Shown here: positions 21,570 through 30,400 of the stretch, in pieces
Layout of the letters: each line of letters begins with the position of its first letter
How positions within the stretch are numbered: position 1 is the stretch's first letter
Source: Phoronis australis
Lineage: Eukaryota > Phoronida > Phoronidae
Assembly (NCBI GenBank): GCA_002633005.1
Contig: NMRA01000024.1
Span: 577,803-641,802 of the forward strand
Reading direction: 5' to 3'
DNA length: 64,000 bases
The notes under the pieces: generated by a model
What the model was told of the DNA's origin: nothing
Seen by the model: the letters and a program-made list of their open reading frames with translations, nothing else
Databases searched by the model: none
Position numbers and translations under genes: made by a program

Positions 21570-24344
21570 ATGGCACTGAAAGTACCCATTAGGGTAATAG
21601 CAGACTTGATGATCTTTTTAATGGCGTTTGTGAATGGTATCAAGTCACATATATTAGCATTCACAGAGAACCTGTTGGACATTACAACAGCAGTAATTTC
21701 CGTCATGCTGGGAGATTTTGAAGATGATGACTTGAGTGAGGAAAACGAAGATTCAAGCATCACTTTGACTAAAGTAGATGAAAACGGACAGACCATAACT
21801 GTTCACTATGAATATGTTGAAGACATTCTCGACGACATCCCAGAAATACCACAGGATCACCAGGAAACTACAGCAGCTGCAATCATCAATTCAGAAACAA
21901 ATCCCAAACCATGTATTCTTCCTACTGCTACAGTGGATAGCAAAAGTGCATTGAATCAAGAGAACAACTTTAATGAAAACAGTGAAATTGCCAACGAGGT
22001 TGGCACTATGCAACTGCAGGCAAAATATAAAGAGAAAACAGAAGGTACACTTGTAGTTCAAGGACTGGAGCACATTGCTGACTCGACTGCTAACAGAGAA
22101 AGATGCATACTTGATATCACCGAGGGCACGAACGGCCGCCTTACTGATGTTACCGATGGAATGGACATATACGCACGTGACATTAAAAATGTGAATGTTG
22201 GACGAGTGATAAATGGCTCAGGTGGCGACGAAAGAAACGAACAAGCTATACTCAATATAAATGACAGAAACAATGCTCATGGTGAAAATGATGAAGACAA
22301 AGGTGACGATCCATGTAATGAGGGTGATCTTAGACCTGGTATTATACATGAAAGAAGTGATCATGGGTCCGACGCTTCATACGACAACCGTGGTTCTATA
22401 CATGAGGCACCGTGTGATAATGGTGACCCTGACCATAATACTTCGGAAAGAAATCGTGGTCCATGGCATGATACTCCGTATCGAAAGGGCGATAGTTACA
22501 ATGATAGTCAGTATAGAAATGGTGATCCCGACAACGACATTTCATGTGAAAACGGTGAGACCCAGCAAGATACTGGGTATGAAAATATTGTCCCTGAACA
22601 TGACACTGCGTTTGAATATGGTGACCCAGTAAGGGATACTGCGCTTGGAAGAGATGATCCAAGACTTGATACATCATGTGGAAATGGTGACACAGTAATT
22701 GATATTCCGTATGGAGACGGTGATCCAGGACATGATACCCTGTATGGAGATGGTAATCTAGGGTGTCAAAATTCAAATTTGAATATGGCACTGAAAGTAC
22801 CCATTAGGGTATTAGACTTGATGATCTTTTTAATGGCGTACATAACAGCGTTTGTGAATATTATCAAGCGACATGTAGTACAATTCACAGAGAACCTCTC
22901 GGACATTACAACAGCAATAATTTCCGTCATGCTGGGAGATTTTGAAGATGATGACTTGAGTGAGGAATGCGAAGATTCAAGTATCACTTTGACTAAAGTA
23001 GATGAAAACGGACAGACCATAACTGTTCACTATGAATATATTGAAGACATTCTCGACAACATCCCAGAAACACCACGTGGGCATCAGGGAACTACAGCAG
23101 CGGCCGCCACGAGCATAGAGTCAGACACAAAGCTCAAACCATGTCTTCTTCCTAGTACTACTACTGAAGATAACAAAAGCACACTGAATCAGAAGAACGA
23201 CTTCAATGAAAACATTGAAATTGCCAATAAGGTTGGCGCGATGCAACTGCAGGCAAAATGTAAAGAGAAATCAGAAGGTATATTTGCAGTTCAAGGACTG
23301 GAGCACATTGCTGACGCGACTGCTACAGGAGAAAGATGCGTACTTGATGCCACCGAAGGCAAGAACGGACGCCTAGCTGATGTTACCGATGAATGGGATA
23401 TGTACGTTGGTGGCGTTAAAAATAGCAATGTTGGACGAGTGATAAATGGTGCAGTTGGCGACGAAGGAAACGAACAGACTGTTCTTATAGTAAATGACGG
23501 AAACGACGCTCATGATGAAAATGTCGATGACAATCGTGATGACCCATGTAATGAGAGTGATCCCAGACCTGGCATTACATATGAAAAAAGCGATCATGGG
23601 TCCGGCGCCTCACATGACAAGCGTGATTCTATTCATGAGGCAGCATGTGATAATGGTGACCCTGAGCATAATTCTTCGAAAGGAAATGATGGTCCATGCC
23701 ATGATACTCTGTATCGAAAGGGCGGTCTTCACAATGATACTCTGTATAGAAATGGTGACACTGACAACGATATTCCATATAAAAACGGTAATCAACAGCA
23801 AGATACTCCGTATGGAAATGGTGATCCAGGAAATGATACTCCGTATCAAGATGGTGATCCAGGACGTGATACTTCAGATGGAAATGGTTTTGAAGGGCAT
23901 CATACTCAGTATGGAAATCTTGATCCAGAGCATGGTGTCCAATATGAAACTGGTTATCCTTGCCATACTCCTTATGGAAGTGGTAATTCTAATCGTGATA
24001 CCTCAGGTGGAAACTGTGATCCAGGATATTATACTGCATATGGAAATTGTGTCCCTGAGCATGATGACAACAACGGACTTGTAACTGACGTTATCAATGG
24101 AGACATTGTCGATGCTTCTTATGGCAACGAGGGAGGTGTCGATGACCTTACTGGTGACAGAGGCCACCTCACTTCTGTCAATAATGAAAGCGTTAGTGTG
24201 AGAAAAGAATATACTGATGACGATCACGGATATCTGAAACAAAAGAAAAATCGTAAGAATAAGTCTCCGTCACGAACAAACGACGAGAAAAGATTATCCT
24301 GGTGGCGACGCCTTTTGTGTTGCGCCCCCTCACCAGAGGACTGA
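20283..24344 (+). CDS. Intronless gene for a threefold-repeated acidic protein with hydrophobic helices
   Basis: The frame is open for 1353 codons from ATG 20283 to TGA and is by far the longest here. Three homologous modules start at residues 1, 430 and 835. Each opens with a hydrophobic segment (PIRVLADLMVFLMAFI) and a second less hydrophobic helix, then LGDFEDDDLSEE, a TLTKVDENGQT block, IEDIL(D/N)(D/N)IPE, a middle part containing CKE or YKE and a GRVINGxxGDxxNEQ block, and finally an Asp/Gly-rich array of 11-residue repeats of the form GDPxxDTPYGN. Only the third module carries a tail: a Lys/Arg-rich stretch then KRLSWWRRLLCCAPSPED, which resembles a palmitoylated membrane anchor. The family is unknown to me. 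The helices suggest membrane association, and the repeated Asp could bind cations. The start at 20283 is supported because modules 2 and 3 also contain TTTGAATATGGCA at the same point, so the duplicated unit included the original 5' flank. An AATAAA lies 24 bases past the stop. Confidence 0.85.
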   Translation: MAVPIRVLADLMVFLMAFISAFVNIIKRHILSITENLLDITTAIISVMLGDFEDDDLSEEYEDSGITLTKVDENGQTVTVHYDYIEDILDDIPETPHGHQENTAAATINSETNPNKCIILPTAAVGRQSALHQKNNFKENSEIANEVGTMQLQAKCKERTEGIPEVQGMECISDATANGETCILDTTESKSGRLADFTDEMDRYVNDIENSTVGRLINGASGDKGNEQAVLNVNDRNNAHDENDKDKCDDPCNEGDLRPGIIHERSDHGSDASYDNRGSIHEAACDNGYPEHNTSKGNGGPWHDTPYRKGDLHNDTQYRKGDHDNNILHKHGVTQQDTPYGKGDPDNGVPYEDGDPQEDTPYGNVVPEHNAYENYDPLKDTARGKGDPRHDTSCENGDAGNDTPYGDDNTGHDTLYRDGHPVCQNSNLNMALKVPIRVIADLMIFLMAFVNGIKSHILAFTENLLDITTAVISVMLGDFEDDDLSEENEDSSITLTKVDENGQTITVHYEYVEDILDDIPEIPQDHQETTAAAIINSETNPKPCILPTATVDSKSALNQENNFNENSEIANEVGTMQLQAKYKEKTEGTLVVQGLEHIADSTANRERCILDITEGTNGRLTDVTDGMDIYARDIKNVNVGRVINGSGGDERNEQAILNINDRNNAHGENDEDKGDDPCNEGDLRPGIIHERSDHGSDASYDNRGSIHEAPCDNGDPDHNTSERNRGPWHDTPYRKGDSYNDSQYRNGDPDNDISCENGETQQDTGYENIVPEHDTAFEYGDPVRDTALGRDDPRLDTSCGNGDTVIDIPYGDGDPGHDTLYGDGNLGCQNSNLNMALKVPIRVLDLMIFLMAYITAFVNIIKRHVVQFTENLSDITTAIISVMLGDFEDDDLSEECEDSSITLTKVDENGQTITVHYEYIEDILDNIPETPRGHQGTTAAAATSIESDTKLKPCLLPSTTTEDNKSTLNQKNDFNENIEIANKVGAMQLQAKCKEKSEGIFAVQGLEHIADATATGERCVLDATEGKNGRLADVTDEWDMYVGGVKNSNVGRVINGAVGDEGNEQTVLIVNDGNDAHDENVDDNRDDPCNESDPRPGITYEKSDHGSGASHDKRDSIHEAACDNGDPEHNSSKGNDGPCHDTLYRKGGLHNDTLYRNGDTDNDIPYKNGNQQQDTPYGNGDPGNDTPYQDGDPGRDTSDGNGFEGHHTQYGNLDPEHGVQYETGYPCHTPYGSGNSNRDTSGGNCDPGYYTAYGNCVPEHDDNNGLVTDVINGDIVDASYGNEGGVDDLTGDRGHLTSVNNESVSVRKEYTDDDHGYLKQKKNRKNKSPSRTNDEKRLSWWRRLLCCAPSPED
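21570..22784 (+). repeat. Module 2 of the tandem triplication (1215 bp)
   Basis: Module 2 begins MALKVPIRV. Around 22302-22410 it is almost identical to module 1 (21022-21130) over about 100 bases, closer than elsewhere, which suggests local gene conversion. Confidence 0.85.
22785..24344 (+). repeat. Module 3 of the tandem triplication plus unique basic C-terminus
   Basis: Module 3 begins MALKVPIRVLDLM (one residue shorter than module 2) and has the longest 11-residue array, to about 24060. It is then followed by a non-repeated tail. Its DDPCNES block is more diverged than the same block in modules 1 and 2. Confidence 0.85.
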
Positions 24345-24367
24345 GAGTTCACTTGGGACTCTGCTAC

Positions 24368-24373
24368 AATAAA
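24368..24373 (+). terminator. Polyadenylation signal AATAAA of the repeated acidic gene
   Basis: The hexamer lies 24 bases after the TGA. This gives a very short 3'UTR typical of a compact intronless gene. Confidence 0.6.
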
Positions 24374-24484
24374 GCACCGGTTGGGGGAATAATTATTCTA
24401 ATTTATGTGCCGTGGAGTACTTGCAGAACTTTTACATTTTGAAGTGTATTTCTGTGTATTATAAGCAATACAAGTATTTTGCGG

Positions 24485-24982
24485 CTATTTGGCTTTACGT
24501 TGTTTGAAATCATATTTCGCCTGGTGTTGTCTCCTGTTCGCCTGGTAAAGACACTTTGTGTGGAGGTAACCGTATTTTGCCGCATGACTGGCTCTCTCAA
24601 CCAAATTTTGTGCGTCATAGCCTTTAACGTTGACATAAATTGAGACTGCAGAACGGTCAAACTCAGGAAGGGGTTTCTAAAAACTGCCGCTCTCTCACAC
24701 CGTCTCCAGAGAGTGATGCCCTTTGTGATATTGCCTCGGGCCAGCCTCCGGCTCTGATGCGTGCAAGGATTCACCATTATGATTCTGCAATGATTCATTC
24801 AATAAATGTTTGAATTCCTCGACAGGTAAACAAGTTTCCAATGGACAACTAGAATATAAGTCACAATTTCCTCCCAAATCTTCAGAATATGGAGTTAAAA
24901 ACGACACCAAACCTATTTGATTCCGTGTGAAATCGGCATACCCACCAGATTTAAAATCTGCCCCCGCACCTGCACCGTGGTT
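24485..24982 (-). pseudogene. Unrecognised - strand coding relic with two in-frame stops
   Basis: Reading the - strand from about 24982 (after a possible acceptor TTGGACAG) down to the stop at 24485-24487, one frame looks protein-like throughout: DFKSGGYADFTRNQIG, LTPYSEDLGGNCDLYSS, LPVEEFKHLLNESLQN, then PLPEFDRSAVSIYVNVKGYD and HAAKYGYLHTKCLYQANRR. It is broken by TGA at 24695-24697 and TAG at 24677-24679. Both are one C-to-T change from a sense codon. It sits tail to tail with the repeated acidic gene. The intervening 29 bases are too short for an intron. I do not recognise the family. A decayed gene or transposon fragment is most likely. Confidence 0.4.
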
Positions 24983-24989
24983 CTGTCCA

Positions 24990-25790
24990 AGATTTAATAA
25001 AATAAGTTAAAAAAATTGTAATCAATGAACTTGGACTCATTTGGAAGAGAGTTTCAGAGTTTAGTGCCGTACACTGATAAATAGTTTAAACCGTGGCGCA
25101 CTGTTCGACATTGTTTTACACATAGCACAGATTTATTGCGCAGATTATAATGAGACGCTTTTTCCTCATAGAGGTACCGCAGAATTAGACTTTGAGAGCA
25201 ATTTTCCATCATAAATCTACAAGATTATTAATAGTGTAAACTTCGTTTTTTGAAAACTTCCTGGAAATACGGCTTTATTCAATTTTTAAAGGGACTTTTT
25301 GCACTCGCCGCCTGATTTGCTATTCGCATTGGGATGATTACTGTGTACTGGCTGACAACAGATGACGCTCCCGACTGCAAAACGCCATTTTTGTCTGACA
25401 ACAAGTATTCCGTCATCATGGACTTAGGCGATTCCACTCGTCAAAGGTACTTGGCGCACAATCCTCTAATGGACTACCTGTCTGTGGTTTTTCAGCTCTG
25501 TGTCAGATTAATATATGACTTAAATTTTAATTGTTTGCTCTTAATTTGTTAATATCCTATGTCATAAAATTATGTCAACCGAGGCGAGGGGCTACGTGTT
25601 GCCTCAGTAGTCGCATGATCAGCGAAAGCAGCAAGGCTTCGTGGCCTTTTTGTTCTTCTGTTTCATTTGATAACTGTGACAGTATCAATTTCTTGCTCGT
25701 TTTAATGTTGTATTCCTACAGGTTCACTAGCTAGGCTTCTAGAAGTACTCACCAGTTAAACCACAGAGCTCTACTGCAGCTTGACTCGTC
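24990..25790. other. Non-coding stretch, nothing recognised
   Basis: This is AT-rich sequence between the - strand relic and the foldback element. A 72-codon frame at 25334-25552 has no supporting features. Confidence 0.4.
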
Positions 25791-25794
25791 CTCA

Positions 25795-26475
25795 GCTTCT
25801 GATCGTCCCCAATACACTATGTACTACAAGATATGACACTCCAGACTAGAAATTCGACGGGTGCTTCACTTCAGCTGTCCAAGTCAAACACAAAACTCAA
25901 TAAATTTACACAAAACGGGTTCAACAAACCGTGAGGAATTGTTCTTTCTCCCAACCATTTATGGTGCCCTGCTTCACCCAGCCTTGCAAGAAATTCGCGG
26001 TCAAAGCACAAAAATCTTCCCAAAAAGCCGCTGTGTACTATCAATATGTTCACGCGAGTCAAATAGAGTACGGAATAATCCGATGAGTTACGAAGGACGG
26101 CAATTGCTGGTTCATCACGGAAGGTTATGAAATGGTCTGGCTCAGTGTGGAGTTATTCATGTCGTGACCTTGCGTGACAAACCGGGAATTTCAGTGTAGC
26201 ATACTAGTATTGATAGTATACAGTGACTGTTTGGGAAGATTTTTGTGCTTTGACCGCGAATTTGTTGCGAACTTGGTAGAGCAGGACATCGAAAATGGTA
26301 TTGGGAGAAAGAACAATTCCTCATGTTTTTTTAAACCCCTGTTTTGTGTAAATTTATTGAGTTTTGTGTTTGCTATGGACGGCTGAAGCACCTGTGGAAT
26401 TTGTTGTGCGGAGTGTCATACCTTGTATTATTCTATGTAGTGTATTGGGGATGGTCAAAAGCTAAGAACGCCTGT
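25795..26475. mobile_element. Foldback element: two ~270-bp inverted arms
   Basis: The arm at 25795-26055 reappears inverted at 26200-26475 with about 140 bases between. Shared blocks include CCCCAATACACTA, TATGACACTCC, AACACAAAACTCAATAAATT, GAGGAATTGTTCTTTCTCCC and CGCGGTCAAAGCACAAAAAT. The arms share similarity along their whole length but have diverged. Small matching ORFs on opposite strands are a by-product. It is probably a foldback MITE, and its transcript would form a long hairpin. Confidence 0.75.
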
Positions 26476-26779
26476 GGCTTGATTAAAACCCAATCGAGGT
26501 GCTCGTTCCTGATTCATGGCCAACAGTCTCCCGCCTGCAATATAAATAAAACAAACATCCAGGGAACTGAGAAATCACAAGATACCATAGAAGGATAAAG
26601 AATAAATGATGCTGACGATTACAACATTATCTCCTGCAGGTTATCTGGTATCAGATTGCAATGCAAAATCACACTGTCGTTGATTGTACCATACTAGTGG
26701 TGCCCTCTGCCCATGCTGCATGGAATTATTCATCAGATTGTCCATCATTCCACCTTAGTTGCATACTAGTAGTCTGCAT

Positions 26780-27087
26780 AATCTTCTGATGCAGTCAGTT
26801 AGGTCACCTCCTGTTGGCACCTGTTTTGACTCTAAAATCTGGTGCTGCGTCTGTGGTGAGTCAACAGTGACGGGCCAAGTCACTACGCATCACGGCATCA
26901 GAGGATATCTTCCAGTTGAGCTGCTCTTTTCTCCACCACAACCAGCATGCTGCCTGCTCAATGAATCGATGCCTTCACACAGTGGACACTTTGCTTTCTC
27001 TGTCACACCCCATCTGAACAAGTTAGACGATATTGGTAAAAGGTCGTACACCGACCTAAGCGAAAACTGTATTCTGAATGGTTCCAT
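26780..27087 (-). pseudogene. Decayed 3' fragment of a non-LTR retrotransposon (RT zinc-binding motif)
   Basis: On the - strand one frame reads NLFRWGVTEKAKCPLCEG and then SRQHAGC followed by GRYP. This is the W-x-x-CPLC-x-H-x3-C plus GRY arrangement typical of the zinc-binding region near the C-terminus of several LINE-type reverse transcriptases. Downstream the frame breaks. It is a relic only. Confidence 0.4.
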
Positions 27088-27484
27088 TCTCCATAGTTCA
27101 GACTACATTAACTTCCTAGTGTATGTCTCCCACTTTGTCCAGGTGGCCTGTCAAAGCTGGAGACATTCCTGTATTTGAATGGTGTTGATTGGGTGACACT
27201 TTTTGGCTAACACATGGTCTTTAAGCATAACTCAGTAACAGAAACAGACTTGTTGTAGCTAATGCTGCTTGAGCCTCCACAGTCACACGTTTTAACCATC
27301 GTAATTGTTCATGTGTGTCTCACGTCGACCAATCGGAGTTGTCTATTCATGATGGCTTTTTGTGCAATTATACTACGCATTGCTGGAGGTTTGTTTATCA
27401 TATGTGTGACTTCTCAAATCAGAATTTAAGAACGTTTAACCTTGAGGTCATCGTTTTACCATGCTTCTTATTTTTCATTTAAAG

Positions 27485-30400
27485 CCATAAAGAAAAATCA
27501 GAAGCAAGCAAGTTGGCTATTTCAGCAGAGGTGGTGAGGTCCTTGCCCAGGTCATTTGGCCGAAAATCAGGGGACGATTACTGTGACGTTTGCTGTATTG
27601 AGCTGACCTCCAAAGTCCAGTTTGACCAACACATGAGTGGCAAAACGCATGCGAAACGAGTAAAGGCATTGCAAAGAATCAAAACTCTATCGGAGTTAGG
27701 TGTTCGTCGAGAATTATCAACTAGTATGTAATACTAGTCTTAGTAGTCCTCCTAAAGCCTTTCAGTGAAACTATGTTACTAGCTTTGAGAATGCTTTCGT
27801 GGTTTTGAAGAGGTGACAAATTCTGTTAGAAGTTGACTTTTTCCATTGACATGTTGTGGTGGAAATTGTTTTGAAAATCAAAGAAAGAAAGTACGGTAAT
27901 TTAGTTTCACTATTTTCCTTAACCTGTTTTTATGCGCCCACATATTTATATGTGGGTGTATATTGCCGTCATCTCTGTCTGGGTGTCTGGGCGTCAGCAG
28001 CTGTATCTCCTAAACCCCTTGCAGGATCGTATTGAAATTTGGCAGGTGTGTTCCAGTGGGATTGGCGACAGAGGGAGTCGAGTTTCGGACCGACCCGAAT
28101 ACCACTGTGCCCCCTAGTGGCAATTTTAGCTTTTTACGTCTGCCTCAGTATCTTCAAAGGTCCTCAACTGATTTTCATGAAATTTGGCACTTGGCATGTG
28201 TTAATAAGGTGGCACTATTCTTTCATTTTCGGATGGATTCGAGGCAGTTTGTGCCATCTAGTGGCTATTTTTACTATTTTCAAGTCCGTTTTTTGGTGTC
28301 CGCCCCTCTATCAACCAAAGCACTCAAATGATGATTGTGAAAATTGGCGTGTAGGTTTTTGCTATGAAGAGAATAATTGATGATTTTCCGACGACTTTAA
28401 CTACTGTGGCGCCTCCTAGTGGCATCTTTGTTTTTTTTTGCGCGTATGGCTGCATCTCCTAAACCAGTAGCGGGATCTTTGCATAATTTAGGAAGTGTAT
28501 TTATATGATTTTGACAACATATGACAACGGCGTTTGGACGAATCTGACTACCGGTGTGCCCCCTATTGGCAATTTTAGACACTATTCTCTTGTTTACGGA
28601 TGGATCTGACATAATTTGCGCCACCTAGTGGCCATTTTTACTGTTTTCGAGTCTGTTGTTTGGCGTCAACCCCTCTATCAACCAAACCACTGTATAGATG
28701 ATTGTGAAAATTGGCATGTACTTACTACAAAGAGGGCGGCTCATGATGATTTTCTGACGACTTCGACTAATGTGTCATCTCCTAGTGGCAGTTTGTTTTT
28801 TGCGCCTAAACCGTTTGCAGGATCTTTACTAAATTTAGCAGGTGCATTTATTTGATGTCGACAACAAGTGACGACAACTTTCAGACGAACCTGTCTACTG
28901 GTGTGCCCCCTTGTGGAAATTTTAGTGTTTTAGGTTTACCTCTGTATCTTCAAAAGTCATCAACGGATTTTCAGAAAATTTGGAATATATATATGATCCT
29001 ATCCTCCCATTTTTGGATGGAATCGAGGTACTTTCAGCCACCTAGTGACCATTTTTGTTGTTTTCAAGTCTGTTTTTTGGCATCCACCCCTCGATCAACC
29101 AAACCATTATAAGGATGATTTTGAAAATTGGCATATATGTTCTCAGTGTGAAGAGGACGGTTGACGATAACAACTACTATGGCGTCTTATAGTGGTAGTT
29201 TTGTTTTTCGCCCATAGCTGCATCTCCTAAACACAGTGCATGATGTTTATTAAATTTAGTAATTGTATTTATATGAAGCTAACAACAGATGACGACGTCT
29301 TTCAGGCGGATCCAACTAATGCTAACCCCAGAAGCACACCATTTGCGGTGCATTTGTGGGTGCATTTCAACGCTCCACGTCACAGTGAGGAGTTTTGAGT
29401 TATGCGTTGTTAAAGTTTGGTTTTCTCACGTCAATTAAAGTTTGAAAAACCCACTCAAGGTTTTCAACTTTTGGGCGATGAATAATTTTTTAACCAAGTT
29501 AGGATATTTTGGATGTTTGGCACTAGTTCACTGCAGTTTTTCCTAGATAAAAGTTTAGTTCAAACTTTCATAGACTTTGGAACATGTTTCATGAATTCTT
29601 TAATTTGCATCGAAAACACTGAGAGTAATTACAGATTCTGTAAATTTTCCTTAATGATTGCTGTGAATTACTGTTGAATTTCGTACATAAGGGTATTCAT
29701 CATTTTTGAAAACTAGTGTCAGAATTAGGTGATAGAGAGTGGCATTCATTCAGGTTAAATACTTAGTGTGTATACTTGGAACTCATTTTCTCAACTGCCA
29801 TTTTAGATGAGAAATCAAGCGACGACCCGGTTGGGGATGCCGTGAAAAATAATGCTGAAGGTACATTGCCATTGAAGAAAAGTATATTGGAGATCCCATG
29901 CGAAATCTGTGGGATGATCTTTAACCATGAAAGAATGGCCAGGGACCACTTTGAGTCAAATAAGCACCTCAAGAAACTTGCTCAGGTCTCAGAGTTCAAA
30001 CTAGGCGTAGACGTAGTAGGTAAGAAAAAACTCATCGGTGGTATTCCTTGTTACTTAGAGAAGGGACGTTGGTTTGTTTTTATTTTGCGCTCACATCTGG
30101 GTGCTTATTGTTGTCGTCTTTGTGCAGGCTTCTGGCGTTCGCCCCCTACATCCCAATCAACAACATTATGGGTTGTGTTACCGTATTTGACCTAATAAGC
30201 ATCCGTGCCCCTATAAGCGCCCCCACGCATTTTCAGACTTTGCATAAATAAGCGCAAGAATATACCCAGGTTTCAAAACCCTGCTCGCCAGCTGGGCGAG
30301 TGAGCCAGAAAATCTACTCGCCCAGCCCGAAATTCAGTCGCCCGGCCGCTTTCGTCTGTCACCACAAACTTGCTACCAGTGTAAATAAAAATCATCGTTT

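Noticed and set aside
20610-24242. Many 60-196 codon ORFs in other frames and on the - strand
   Set aside because: Shadows of the 1353-codon frame; they repeat three times because the gene does.
26834-26862. Cys-Cys-Val-Cys-Gly with a following GGTGAGT as the missing zinc-finger exon
   Set aside because: No His at the required distance before the donor, and the sequence is better explained as the opposite strand of a LINE relic.
26759-27178. 139-codon + strand ORF with several Cys and His
   Set aside because: It lies opposite the LINE zinc-binding relic; its Cys/His pattern has no finger spacing and it does not supply the missing half finger of the zinc-finger gene.
28032-28380. ORFs of 99 and 113 codons on the + strand
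   Set aside because: They follow repeat family B and lack any domain; the same blocks in the second copy do not keep the frame.
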